Notes: generated from the letters alone by a model not told the origin. Positions 35,135 through 47,668 are shown, counted from the first letter of the stretch. The stretch is 64,000 bases of DNA from Begonia masoniana (GCA_022432975.1 CM039510.1:10294801-10358800), one strand, 5' to 3'. Numbers and translations are program-made.

Positions 35135-35753
35135 TAGGGGTGGGCAAGACCGGACCGCGGACCAAGAACCGGACCGGACCGCAAGTGTTGGTCCGATTTT
35201 GGGTGGTCCTTGACTTTTCTTGGTCCGGGACTGGTCCTCAAAGCAAAAATCCCATGGGCAATGGTCCGGTCCACGGTCCATAGTTCGAAATTCCCGAAAG
35301 ACCGGACCGGACCAAGAACCCAATAGTTTTTATGTTATGATAGTTGGATATATTTTAGATGTTGAATTTAGTTTATTTTAGGAGATTTTATTTTAAGCAT
35401 AGATTATTAGATTTAATTTGTTAGATTTAATTTGTTAGTTTAATATACGTTACTTTCATTTTTTATTCTTTCAATTAAGAGCACAAGTAAAAATATATAT
35501 GCTGAGTTTATTGAAAAAATTTATATGCAATTTCAGAATTTTTTATTTTTTTATTTTTTTTAAAAAAATATTTAGCATTACAATGGGAGAAACCGGGACC
35601 GGACCGGGACCGGACCGAATTTTTTGGTCTGGTCCGGTCTGGTCCCGATCCTTGCACGGTCTGGTACTGGGATTCAGGATAAAATTCCCGAATCCCATGG
35701 TCCGGTCCAATTTCGGCTCAAGACCGGACCGGACCGGACCATGCCCACCCCTA
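35135..35753. mobile_element. hAT-type MITE, TSD TTCAAACA
   Basis: Terminal inverted repeats TAGGGGTGGGCA and TGCCCACCCCTA bound a 619-bp element flanked by a perfect 8-bp duplication TTCAAACA (35127-35134 and 35754-35761), the hAT signature. Subterminal copies of GACCGGACCGGACC occur in both orientations at both ends. The centre is AT-rich. It has no transposase, so it is non-autonomous. Confidence 0.93.
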
Positions 35754-36134
35754 TTCAAACATCAACCAAAATCATTCATAAATCGAAGACTAAATAAATG
35801 AACCATCTAAACTTTACCTAGAGCTTAGATTTCAAAGGAATGAAGGAAGAATCAATGTTGGTGGAGGAAGAATCGCCGTGAGAAGATTTCTTGCTGGAGG
35901 AGTCGGCTGAAAGTGGGAGCTCTCGCGGAGGAGGAGGTTTTTGTGAGGTTTTAGACTTTCTTTTTTCTATTTATATCGATTCAAATCAACTTTAATTACA
36001 ATCTTGCCACTAAACCTACTTTTCGCTCAAAACAATTAATACCCGTCAATAGATTCTCGTTAATTTCTTATTCCACAAACCACCTTAAAAGTAATATTCG
36101 AAATAAATACCTGACCAAAGTGTTGGTTGTTACA

Positions 36135-37081
36135 ATAGTTGTGAATATGAAAGTCGAAAACTCTGAATTTATGATTATAAAGTAAACCCAAGGTGGTGGA
36201 TTGAAAGGACAGTAAACATGCAATTAAAGTAAATTGGAAAGTTATTTTTGAGATAAAATATGTTTTATTCCTTGTAATTAAGAGATTATTTTAACTTATT
36301 CCCTCACTTCTTATAAATTTAAAGAAAAAAAAAACTCTTAAATTATACAGTCGGTGAAGAAATAAACCTTAAACTATCATATGTTAACAAGTCAATTTTA
36401 TCGCCTTTAAATTCAGGTGCAGTCGACTACATTTTAAGTGAAGGCGACCGCGTGAACCAAAGGTCTCCCGTTTCCTAATGCATTTTGCACCTATTTTCAA
36501 GTAAGGCCGATCACATTTTAACTACAGACGACCCCACAGTCAACCGCATGAAGCCGAAAGCGCCCATTCTCCAGTATGTTTTGCACCCATTTCAAATGTA
36601 AACGATCGCATTTGAACTATGATCGACTATAAATAGTTAGATTGTCAGCAAATAATAGTTTAAGATTTATTTTGTTAATAAATATATTTAAAAATTTATT
36701 TTATCAGTGACCTTATAGTTTCTGGTTTTTATTGATAATTATCCTAATTTTAATTTCAATTTTATATGATCAAGATGATTTAAGATTCAGAGGTGAAAAA
36801 CGGTAGAATTTGAACTTCAACAAGATGATTTTATTTCCAGTCAACCCAAGTGAAAGACACATCCTCCGATCAACAATCATATAAACTAAAAAAACATTCC
36901 ATCTCTTGAGAAAGGAGCCTTGTCCACTTGTTGCCTTTAGCATCTTCCCCCATCTGCTGGTTTGACATGTCGGGGCACATTCTACAAACCAGTTACATTG
37001 AACTTTGATGCTTGAATCCAAATAATAACAAATCTATCAAAGGATCCAACTTCCTATATCCTATATCATGTGTTGTAGTCT
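36135..37081. other. Intergenic sequence and probable 3' UTR of TRAPPC11
   Basis: AT-rich spacer with a few degenerate GACCGCATTT-like words near 36420-36620. About 300 bp left of the TRAPPC11 stop probably include its 3' UTR; the 83-aa minus frame at 36770-37021 has no family match and is treated as UTR. Confidence 0.5.
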
Positions 37082-40000
37082 TTATTCAATCAATACAGAA
37101 TTGTGTTCACCTGCCATGCTGTAAGAAGGCTTAGATGGAAACACGAAAACAGAGGTTGCATCCGCTGAAGGTTGAAATCCAGTAGAATATCTCACTGACA
37201 CCAACGAGAATCTAGGCAGCTGTTGCACGCCGGTGGCAAGTGGTACGAGTTTATAGCTGAGGATGTGCTCGGATTTCGGAAGTATTGATATGGTGTCATC
37301 ATGAGAGCCGGATATAACAAAACTTTGTGTATCCGCCAAAGAAAATTTCACCACTTGAAGCAACTTGGATTGATTCGCTACTTTTAAAAAGTATGTGAAG
37401 GGATCTCCAAGTACCACGTAAGGAGGACACTCCAAACTCACAACCAAAGGCGACAGCTCCGTTGTTGCATCAGGGAGTCTTAGTTTTGTTAAGACTGAAG
37501 ATGTTCTACTGCTACACCTGTCTTCAGTCTCTGCGTGTCTTCTCCATTGCAGGCACACAGTCCCCAAGCTTAGATTTGATGAAATTCTGCGAGAAATGAA
37601 ATTAAAAATCTTTTTGAACTCTTCTCCAGGCATGAGAAGAGGAGCTTCCGTGAGGTCATTAGCTGCTTGTTGTCCAGAACATGAGTTTTCAATGCCATCG
37701 CTGCAGTCTTCAATCGACATTGATTGTAGCTGCAATGGCACCTCGGTGCAATTCGTAGCACTAATCATGAGTAAGTAGGTTTGATTTTGAGGCAGCAACA
37801 ATGAAGGCTCAGAATGAGGGACAGCTTTGAAATTTGATAGCAACAAGGGAACCTGCTGAAATGGTAACATGCATCGGTGACTAATTGTTACAGCCGTCTT
37901 TCCTTCAATCTGCAAGCTCCTATGAACATGGACCTTTTGTGCAGTTATTTCATTGCTGTAAGGAAAATAACCCAGTGATACATAAAGCATGATAGATTTG
38001 GGTCGATGCCACTTTATTTCCAGTTTGCAATCCCACGAGTCTCCAGCTTTTATAAATGGAACAGAAATCAATCCAAAAGATTGCTGTATTTTAAGTACTT
38101 TGTCAAGACCCAAATCTGATTCACTGCCCTCTCCAATTCCAGATATTCTAAGAAGTTCAACATCATGATTCTCCATGGAGATGGGCTCCAGCTCCCTTTG
38201 ACTAAACAAACCACCCCCTTTTAGATCCACAAGGTTAATTTTCAATTCACCAGAGTTGACTGCGTGAGCCTTGGATATCACAGAGATGGGAACAACAAAG
38301 CTCTCTTCAACCAATGCAGGGCCAGAAGTACCCAAAATAAGATCCACTTCTGCATCAGGTTCTTCAATCTGAGTTGCCTTCTGGGCGGAAAAAGCTAGAG
38401 CAGGATCCTTGGTTGGATAAGTCACTACACGATCTTCAAACTTCCAAAGAGGTAAATCATCCATTGATGCAGGACTTTCAGCTCTGCAACAAATTGAAAG
38501 GTGTGGTCCTAATTTTGCAATGACCGATATGCATTCAAGTTTTCCACTTTGATCTGCAAAGTTCAATCGCTGTGTTAATTTTGGATCATAAAAAATTACT
38601 CAATAACCAAATCTCAATGAAACCCAAAAATATATTATAAAGGACAGGTCGTTTTGAACCAAAAACAGACAACATTCAGTTATAGGCACATATAGAGCTA
38701 TATTATATAGTAGGAAATGCTATCAAACACCATACAAATCCATACCTCACATTGGTATGGAGTCTCTACTTTTTCTTATTTGAATGTACGAATAAAATGG
38801 GAAGTTATCAGAATTTTGAGAGCCTGGTCTCTCATATTCTTCCTCCTAAATTTTCTACTTTCATTTCCTTCCTAAGTAATTGCATCAAAAAACAGTTACT
38901 CAGAAGTCAGATATCAACTAACTTCTTAACTACATCACCTACACTAACTACTCTATCTCTTTCCTTTTTTGATGTAGATGCCTCCAATGATTCTGTTGGC
39001 ATTTCAGTAATTGCTTCAGTTGCAACATCACCTTTAGATGTAGGCAACCTATTCTTCCTCTCATAAGTGAACTGTATCTGAGGTCTCTCGTTATACTCAC
39101 TTCAATTCCACAGAATGCCAGTTGAGATTGCTCATAATTTTTAGGTGAATTCGACTGAGTAATTATATGTTATAAAATGAAGCACTTCCCTCTGCTTTCT
39201 GGCACGTGTGCATGCAAACTCATCAAGTGCAAACAAATAAACCAAAACCTGACAGGTTAACCCACAGAAAACCATACTGGTAAAAAAACAAAGCTGACAA
39301 AATTGCAAAAACAAGTTTCATTAAAGTATTATTCTCCTCATCATCTGAAAATAATATGATTCAGAAATATCTATTTAGAAAATTTCCATGGTTCAGCCAG
39401 TATTTCAGACAAAATATTGTTCTCGTGTAAGAACATTTTAGCTATTGCCCCTGGTTCCATTAATAGTAGAGAAATTTTATCCTCTTATGAAGCAAAAAAA
39501 TAAACAAAAGCTAAAAGCACCCATTAGAAAGCAACTAATTTACCAGATTTGATCTCGTATGTCAATCGCAACCATTTATTTGTAGTAAGGGATAGAGAAG
39601 GTGCCTTCTCTACTCTGCAACCCATCTGACCATTGGTCTCAGCAGCAACGGCAAATTTCTTGACATTCGTGATGATAAAATTACAATCGGATTGATTGAA
39701 TTGGACTTCTAATTGATCAATCTCAAAGTCAAGGGGCAATTGGGATAAAAGTGATACAGTTAACATTGAAGAAACACCAGGCTTGATTAGTTGTTCATGA
39801 AAAGCAACTGAAGCAAGAAGAACTAGTCTAAGTGGGCTTACTAAATCAATCTCAAGATGAAGGAGATTTTCTCCAGTTAATTTGATGCCATCACTGTTTT
39901 CAACGGACTCCAAAACTGATGGCTCACTGATAATCTTAAAGACTTCCAGATGTATAGTTTCTCTCTGTGATAGGGAGGCAGGACCTACAGGACAGCACCT

Positions 40001-43000
40001 TTTATTGGACTGCATACCAGTGCCAGATGGCACAGGTAATGCAGCCATTTCAAGGGAATACTCCACAAAATCCTTCACCATTCCTCCTTTTCTTGAGCAC
40101 TCTCGTAGGTAACCCAAGGCTTCCCACAACAAAATGACCCATCCCTCTTGTCTATATATACTTGCTACTCTATCAAAATGTTGTTTTGCATTGTTAAAAT
40201 CACCAAGCACGTAATATTCTCTAGCAGTCTGGAATTCACAGAAAAAACTCATTCTATGATTTTTCGCATTAGAATAATATTCCTGTGCTTTTTTGAGTAA
40301 AGCAATAATCTCAAATGAGTCTTGAAACCGTTTTCCTTCAGAGACAGCATAATGCATATAATCTTCATCAGTTAGTCTGTATATCAAGATAAACACAAAG
40401 CTTTAGTAAAGAAAAAATAAAGCAAATCAAAATCAATACAGAGGATAAACTCACTTACGGTTGTGTGATTAATCCATCCTCCTCTTCAAGTAACTGTGAA
40501 AATTGACCCACATAACTTGAAGATGCCACTGATTCAGCATTATTAGTCTTCTCAGACATGGCATCAGACATTGATATGGCAAGCTCCAACGATAATCTCT
40601 TCTCCATCATGTAGTCTGCAGCTATCTGATTTGTGGAAAAATTACGGCTGAGAGCCAATTTTTGAACGCCTTAATCAAAGAACGTAGAAATATTATAATA
40701 ATCTGAGACACTAACTGTTAAGCCAGGACTTAGTGGTTTATGAAGTGAATGGCGTAATGCATGAAACAATACCACTATCCTTTTCATCAATGTGTAATGA
40801 GTCAGAAGCAGAATATATGCTTAGTTGAAAGCAACAGGATACTACTTATCTAAAAATATCTACAGCATTTTACCTATTGAGAAGAAAATGTGAAAGTTCA
40901 CTATCATGCAACAAGAGCCAGATAGGATTAAAACTTGAACTTTATAAACTATAAATTATGTGTACATATATTTCCTGAAAATTTTGAAAGGTCTGTTTGT
41001 GATGTACCAAGCCACAGACACGAGAGATTCTCACTCTTTGACATATTTTGTGATTTTGGAGACGAAAAAGAAAAAGAAAAGTGTCCAATTATAAAGCCCT
41101 GTAGACAGAGTTCTGACATATACCATTTTCCAAAAGCAAAACATTAAATCATCAGTTCCAGGTAATGACCTAAAAGTCTAAGCATTAAAGGTTGACGGGG
41201 AGGGGATTGCAGTACAAAATGAATCTAATAAGTATACTTTCATGCTATAAAACTGATGCTAAATAGATAAATAGTCTGGCAACCTGATAGTAATAAGCTG
41301 GGTAAAATTCCCAATCCGTCAAATTTCTGTCTACATTGCCTTGAACCAGAGATGATATACTATCAGTGATTTCTGAGCATGTCTCTAGCAACTCAGCAAA
41401 CACTAAAAATTGTTTACTCATCCATTCCCAGTGAAGGAATGCTGCTTGTGGCACTCCACAAAGCTTTCTATAAGATGCAGTGTGTCGGCGGAACCAGATG
41501 ACTGCTTCCATAACCTTTCCACTATGTAATAAAAGGGTTGATATCTTAAAATGTAGCAGCTCTGCAACAGTTTTTATTTCAACTAAACGTTGGATTGCAG
41601 GCAACCTTGTTGATGTCCCAATCATCTGCTTAGAAGATAATTATGATGATGTAATATGTAAATCCTCTTTAGTGCATACTCATCTTTTTAAAAAGAAAAA
41701 ACAACCAAAACTTTTTTTTCCTTTATCTTCTTTAGTCGGCTACATAGCAAATGTTTATTTTTTTCAAATATGATAGAAACAAAATTTCACTACTTGTACG
41801 GAACTAAATCTTTAGTGCTTGACCACTTATTCATTTCCTTTCTCTTTTTCCTTTCCCAGATTATTGATGTGATATTTAAATGGTTGTTTCATCTGAATAT
41901 TACTCCAAACAAAACACCAAATATCGAAAAATAATGCATCACCACTGGAACAGTATAAGTTAGATTGATGCTTAAGAGAATATACCTCCCGTAATGTGTT
42001 GTATCCATCCTCATAAAACCTTAAGGCCTCAATCCAGTCTCTTCGAAATTCTGCATATACAGCAATCTGGCCATGGACGAAGAATCATGAGCAAGTATGA
42101 AAATGTAAGAAAGAACAAATCACATAAGGCCATTAAATAGTACATAGCAAGGACAAAACATTTCAAATTCCTGAGCTGATGAAATTATATCAAAAACCAT
42201 TGCAACATTCCCATCTCACTGACAGAGAGGTGAAATGCTTTTTAGTACACGGCAAAGATATAAAGAAGACTATCAAGTTTATTGGAATTTTTAATGATGC
42301 AAGCAGTGATTTAGAAGGCTCCTTCTTGAGAGGGTTCTGATATAGCAACTACTTCATAAATTTTGGTAAGTAGCTGAGCTACATATGTAATTGTGCAATA
42401 TAGTATAGTGTACTTTGATAAAAAATTTAAGCTGTTTTGATTCATGATTATCTTTGAGTAAAGTATTATAATAGAACAACAGACGGAGTGGAGTGGAGTT
42501 GAGTTAAAAGGACAGTTTATATGCAGCAACCCAAGCAATGAACCCTTGTCAAGCAAGGATCCTTCCTGACAACCGATTCAGGATTAGGAGAGGACAAGTA
42601 TAATACTGGGGCTCAGTGCTTGACAAGTTAACTAACAAGCGGAGGTCAATGCCTTGAGCGAATGCAAGTAATAATTGCAATCTCAACCACTGAATATAAT
42701 GCACCGGTCAAATAAGGACATTCAAATGAAACAGGTTTTGAAGAAGATTCGTAGTTTGTCAATTTTAGGGATCAGTGTCTGGGTTAGAAGAAATAGACAT
42801 GGAATTATCCAAGAAAATAGATAATATATGATGCGCCAAATGGATATCCTCAGCCAAGAAGAAAGCAAAGATTTGTGAAAGAGAAGTGCAATTGAGCTTG
42901 AAAATTTGGAGAGTAAAATTTACCAACCAAAAAACAGTTTTAACATCTCAGAAGCAAACATTACGTACTTTGAAGCAATAGCGAACATTCAGCTCAAAAG

Positions 43001-44206
43001 AATTATTTGTTCTTTTCTCAATACGTGTTTTAATCCTTTTTCCTTCGTCTTTATAATAAGTATTTGCCAATTCTGAGAATATGTTACCTAGCCTGCATAA
43101 AGGGGTCGCAAGAGATAAAAAATTGTTAGGCGAAATTCATGATCTGCAGAAGCAACTCAAATGCACTGGAAAAATATAAAACCAAAACAATGCCTGCTCA
43201 TTGCTTGTTTGAGCTCTGTAGCATCATTTGGATTAAGAAACACAATATATTTGGATTCCACTTCAGCTCGTTTACGTAGAGCAGTCATTTGATCTTCATT
43301 GATGTCATCTGCATAAGATATCTCGATTATATCAAATTTCAGTAACACTTGGTAGCCTGCCTTGCTTATCATAAAAATTAAATACTCCCCATACTATAGT
43401 ATAGGCTCTTTCATATCATTTCAAAAAGGTGGCACTCAGGAGTAGTATTTCTTCAATCAAGACATGGGCATTAAGAAAAGCGCCATCAGAGCATTGCATT
43501 CGCAGAATGATATAAATAGATAGTAGACATATTAATTATTACAATGAAGCATTACCTTTGCATCATGATAAACATGCTAATTATTCTAAAGATGAAGCAC
43601 ACTGTCGAAGAATTCTCCGAAGAGTATAGAGAGATAAAGCTGAACTGAAAAATATAGGCGGAGATGAAACTGGGAAAAGAATAGAGTATACCCTTGGAAT
43701 TGGAGTGCACGATAACGATAATCCATTTGAGTCTCCTCGCACGAATCAGGGTTCTGTGAAGAAAAAATGGTTGGTTCTGAGTATGAATGCTACAAGAATT
43801 TAGATAAAGGAAAAACAAAAATAGAAAGAAAAGGGAAGATGCGGAACTTGAGGAGGTCAATGTCAGAGCAGAATTGAAGCCATTGGGCAGGATCGCCGGA
43901 GACATGTTCAGAAGGAAAGAGAGCGGCGAGAACGGCGGGAACCTTAGTGCGATGCTTGAGAAGCCAATCGCGCTTCAAGATTCCGGCGGGGGGAGGAAAG
44001 TCAGGCGAAGAGGGATCTTTGAGAGGAGTAGAGGAGCGGCGCTGGAGAAGGAGAGAAAGCTGTGCTAAGTCGGGGAAGGCGAGGGTATGGATCGGGGGAT
44101 GCTCCGAATTGAGATGCGCGGAGATGGTAGAGTGAAGCTCCGGACATCCAACCAATGAAGCCAGCCTCACAGGCGGCGTACGAACCTCTTCAGGGTATTC
44201 CTCCAT
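37082..44206 (-). CDS. TRAPPC11: TRAPPC11 homologue (TRAPP tethering complex subunit), nine exons
   Basis: Predicted exons (minus): 44206-43848, 43753-43692, 43308-43194, 43092-42969, 42066-41986, 41625-41284, 40625-40459, 40376-39544 and 38553-37082. All keep frame, giving 1184 aa, close to the length I recall for plant homologues. The N-terminus MEEYPEEVRTPPVRL is typical of plant TRAPPC11. The foie-gras region spans roughly residues 250-540, with helical repeats (AVIWFRRHTASYRKLCG; HFDRVASIYRQEGW). The C-terminal half (about 600-1184) is beta-rich like the gryzun region and includes RFSLVSVRYSTGFQP. Family role: a subunit of the TRAPP tether acting in ER-Golgi and trans-Golgi transport and in autophagy. 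Introns are GT-AG except intron 3, which is GC-AG. No disabling change was seen. A Mutator element lies 224 bp upstream of the ATG. Confidence 0.93.
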
Positions 44207-44429
44207 TGTTCTTCTGCTTCTTCTCCAATTACTTGCTGCTGCTCACAATCATCAATCAATGGCGACTGCGTTGGACATTTCCAGGATCTGAGTAGAAATT
44301 CACCTACGGAGGCAGCGTTGCTACCTGAACCGATTAGGACTAGAAATTTAATTCGTCGGTTCGGCTCGGTTGGTTGGAATTGAACCAACCCTACTGCTTC
44401 CCGTCTGTTATTGTCTATCTCAATCTGAA
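44207..44429 (-). promoter_or_regulatory. Remaining 5' flank of TRAPPC11 up to the Mutator insertion
   Basis: Only 223 bp separate the start codon from the Mutator terminus. This must contain the 5' UTR and any core promoter, unless transcription starts inside the transposon. I saw no clear TATA box. The 9-bp host duplication CAATCTGAA (44421-44429) ends this flank. Confidence 0.5.
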
Positions 44430-44719
44430 GGGAAATTACCGGTTTGAACCTCGAACTAATCGGTTTTTTTGATTCAAACCTTGAAGTAAAATTTTTCACG
44501 ATCCAAACCTTGAAGTATGAAAAAATTAACAAAACAAACCTCGGCGGACGTCCTATGACCGTCCTCTGTTAATTTTGCCGAAGAACGGACGGTCTCTTGC
44601 AAAACAGAGACAGTCCGTTCCCCAGATCGGACTGTCTCTGTTTTGCAAAGACAGTCCGTTCCCAATTTTGCCTAGAACGAACTGTCTCTTCTATCAAGAG
44701 ACAGTTCGTTCCTAATTTT
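44430..44719. repeat. Left terminal inverted repeat of the MULE
   Basis: About 290 bp nearly identical to the reverse complement of 62190-62474. Its inner half consists of nested small hairpins built from GGACTGTCTCT and its complement. Confidence 0.92.
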
Positions 44720-44721
44720 TT

Positions 44722-44880
44722 AGAGAGAGGACGGTCACAACCGTGGAAGGTGTGTCCGTTCTCCCTCTGTAAGCAGAGAGAGGACGGTCACGACCGTGGA
44801 AGGTGTGTCCGTTCTCCCTCTATTAACAGAGAGAAGACGGTCACGACCGTGGAAAGTGTGTCCGATCTCAAACTTGCTAA
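44722..44880. repeat. 53-bp tandem repeat, three copies, inside the left MULE end
   Basis: Three copies with a 53-bp period. Each contains GACGGTCACGACCGTGG, itself a dyad (GGTC...GACC), followed by TGTGTCCGTTCTC. Confidence 0.85.
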
Positions 44881-44929
44881 TCTAAAAATTTTTCAATTTT
44901 GCAGATTATTCAAATCTCCGTATATTACA

Positions 44930-45211
44930 ATGGCTGAGAGACTAATTATTAGGCGAAAGGGTGGACCTCCAGAACGTCGGGCAACTTCAACGTCTTCACA
45001 GGCCGGACCGTCAAATAGGCCAGTGAGGCCGCCATTGTCGAACCGGCCAGAGTTTTATTCTACTGAATATCGCACCATGGCTTGTGAAGAGCAGTTCAAT
45101 CTAGATTTGTTACACCGATCAGTTACGCTTTCAAAGTACGTTGATTTTGCAAGTTGGGAGTCTTTGGGCATACAGGAGATGTTCGACAGAATTGGCCTGC
45201 ATGAAGTGTAT
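44930..45211 (+). pseudogene. Mutator accessory gene, N-terminal part (split by element D)
   Basis: The ATG at 44930 opens a frame beginning MAERLIIRRKGGPPERR and containing YSTEYRTMACEEQFN and FASWESLGIQEMFDRIG. It runs in frame into the TGTAT duplication where element D is inserted and resumes at 56678. A possible splice acceptor TTTTGCAG lies 28 bp upstream of the ATG region. The protein belongs to the plant-specific 'putative plant transposon protein' family found in MULEs, whose biochemical role is unknown. Confidence 0.8.
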
Positions 45212-45394
45212 TGTGACGCCCCGAAAACCGGACCCGATCGGGATCCAAGAACCGAGCCGTCACTCCGGGACATTTGCAGAAAACGGGGACAACTATTTTT
45301 TTTTTCGACTTTTTAAAACTCATGGACATTTAAAATGGATAACATAAATAAAATCAAAGTAAAATAAATAAACATAAACAGGAAATGAATAAAA

Positions 45395-47120
45395 ACGTGA
45401 ACAGTGACCGGAAGACGCAAAGTGTGAACAGTAACCGGAAGATGAAATTTGTGAACAGTGACCGGAAGATGAAATTTGTGAACAGTGACCGGAAGATGAA
45501 AAATTGTGAACAGTGACCGGAAGATGAAATTTGTGAACAGTGACGGAAGATGAAATTTGTGAACAGTGACCGGAAGATGAAATTTGTGAACAGTGACCGG
45601 AAGATGAAATTTGTGAACAGTGACGGAAGATGAAATTTGTGAACAGTGACGGAAGATGAAATTTGTGAACAGTGACCGGAAGATGAAATTTGTGAACAGT
45701 GACGGAAGATGAAATTTGTGAACAGTGACCGGAAGATGAAATTTGTGAACAGTGACGGAAGATGAAATTTGTGAACAGTGACCGGAAGATGAAATTTGTG
45801 AACAGTGACCGGAAGATGAAATTTGTGAACAGTGACCGGAAGATGAAAATGTGAACAGTGACGGAAGATGAAATTTGTGAACAGTGACGGAAGATGAAAT
45901 TTGTGAACAGTGACCGGAAGATGAAAATGTGAACAGTGACCGGAAGATGAAATTTGTGAACAGTGACGGAAGATGAAATTTGTGAACAGTGACGGAAGAT
46001 GAAATTTGTGAACAGTGACGGAAGATGAAATTTGTGAACAGTGACCGGAAGATGAAATTTGTGAACAGTGACGGAAGATGAAATTTGTGAACAGTGACCG
46101 GAAGATGAAATTTGTGAACAGTGACGGAAGATGAAATTTGTGAACAGTGACGGAAGATGAAATTTGTGAACAGTGACCGGAAGATGAAATTTGTGAACAG
46201 TGACCGGAAGATGAAATTTGTGAACAGTGACGGAAGATGAAATTTGTGAACAGTGACCGGAAGATGAAATTTGTGAACAGTGACCGGAAGATGAAATTTG
46301 TGAACAGTGACGGAAGATGAAATTTGTGAACAGTGACCGGAAGATGAAATTTGTGAACAGTGACGGAAGATGAAATTTGTGAACAGTGACCGGAAGATGA
46401 AAATGTGAACAGTGACCGGAAGATGAAAATGTGAACAGTGACGGAAGATGAAATTTGTGAACAGTGACGGAAGATGAAATTTGTGAACAGTGACCGGAAG
46501 ATGAAAATGTGAACAGTGACGGAAGATGAAATTTGTGAACAGTGACCGGAAGATGAAAATGTGAACAGTGACCGGAAGATGAAATTTGTGAACAGTGACG
46601 GAAGATGAAATTTGTGAACAGTGACCGGAAGATGAAATTTGTGAACAGTGACGGAAGATGAAATTTGTGAACAGTGACCGGAAGATGAAATTTGTGAACA
46701 GTGACGGAAGATGAAATTTGTGAACAGTGACGGAAGATGAAATTTGTGAACAGTGACGGAAGATGAAATTTGTGAACAGTGACCGGAAGATGAAATTTGT
46801 GAACAGTGACGGAAGATGAAATTTGTGAACAGTGACGGAAGATGAAATTTGTGAACAGTGACGGAAGATGAAATTTGTGAACAGTGACGGAAGATGAAAT
46901 TTGTGAACAGTGACGGAAGATGAAATTTGTGAACAGTGACGGAAGATGAAATTTGTGAACAGTGACCGGAAGATGAAAATGTGAACAGTGACCGGAAGAT
47001 GAAATTTGTGAACAGTGACCGGAAGATGACAGTGACCGGAAGATGAAAATGTGAACAGTGACCGAAGATGAAATTTAGTGAACAGTGACCGGAAGATGAA
47101 AATGTGAACAGTGACCGGAT
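45395..47120. repeat. 26/27-bp tandem array in the 3' LTR of element D (over 60 units)
   Basis: The unit is GTGAACAGTGACCGG plus AAGATGAAATTT (27 bp). Many units lack one C (GTGACGGAAG, 26 bp) and some have AAAATG in place of AAATTTG. Long open frames across it on both strands are translations of the repeat and not genes. Confidence 0.95.
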
Positions 47121-47668
47121 GACTAAAAATGTAAAAGACAAAACTGGCAACTTTAACTTAACATGATTACATAAAAACAAAAGTTGTGGAAACAGAATGT
47201 ATGAAAACTTCAAACTTCAGAAAACGATTCAAAACATGATTTTTGAACATATCGGGAAAAACACGACGGAATTTCAAGGAAAAACAAATTACATGGATGG
47301 CTCTAACATGACAGAAACTTAAGAAAAATCACACTACATGGATAGCTCTAAAACCAGAAGCTGTCCATGCACAGACTAACAGAAAATATTCCAAACGAAT
47401 TCCAGAATACTTCAAAACATAGTTTAACTGTCGAATACAGAGGTTTTAACAAGAGAAAGCTTAACCAACAGAATACCTTACATTATCTATATCCAACAGA
47501 ATTTCCTACAGAGTTTTCAACAACCAAAAATACAGAATCCTAACATAGTTTAAAAACCAAACACAGAATTCCAGTAGGGTTTACAAACATAGACTTTACT
47601 TTAAATACTTAAACCTCGGGACAGGATTTGTCTGGCTGCAGCAACCATCCCGTGAGCTCCTCCCCCAA

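Larger units (their letters stand above)
33024..36134 (-). mobile_element. 5' LTR of Tekay-type element B, carrying a MITE
   Basis: On plus it starts TGTAACGACCCG and ends GGTTGTTACA; the adjacent primer site and gag show it is the 5' LTR of a minus-strand element. It contains a tandem array near its 3' end, the mini-gene exons, and a 619-bp hAT MITE. The matching 3' LTR was not found, consistent with the truncation of this element near 19233. The 5 bp outside it are ATAGT; no partner copy was identified. Confidence 0.88.

Noticed and set aside
32693..36134. Treating 32693-36134 as part of element A
   Set aside because: The perfect TGGTG duplication closes element A at 32692, and gag, primer site and LTR beyond it are on the opposite strand and belong to element B.
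36770..37021. An 83-codon frame downstream of TRAPPC11
   Set aside because: No recognisable family, lies in the expected 3' UTR, and no splice arrangement links it to the gene.
38752..39066. A 104-codon plus-strand frame in TRAPPC11 intron 8, with a weakly coding-like reverse strand
   Set aside because: No family match and several stops in the reverse reading; most likely intron sequence or an unrecognised small insertion.
45354..47213. A 619-codon minus-strand open frame, with similar frames at 53527-53866, 55315-56027 and 55448-55987
   Set aside because: They are translations of the 27-bp tandem array; unit length divisible by three keeps several frames open on both strands at once, and there is no domain or codon bias.
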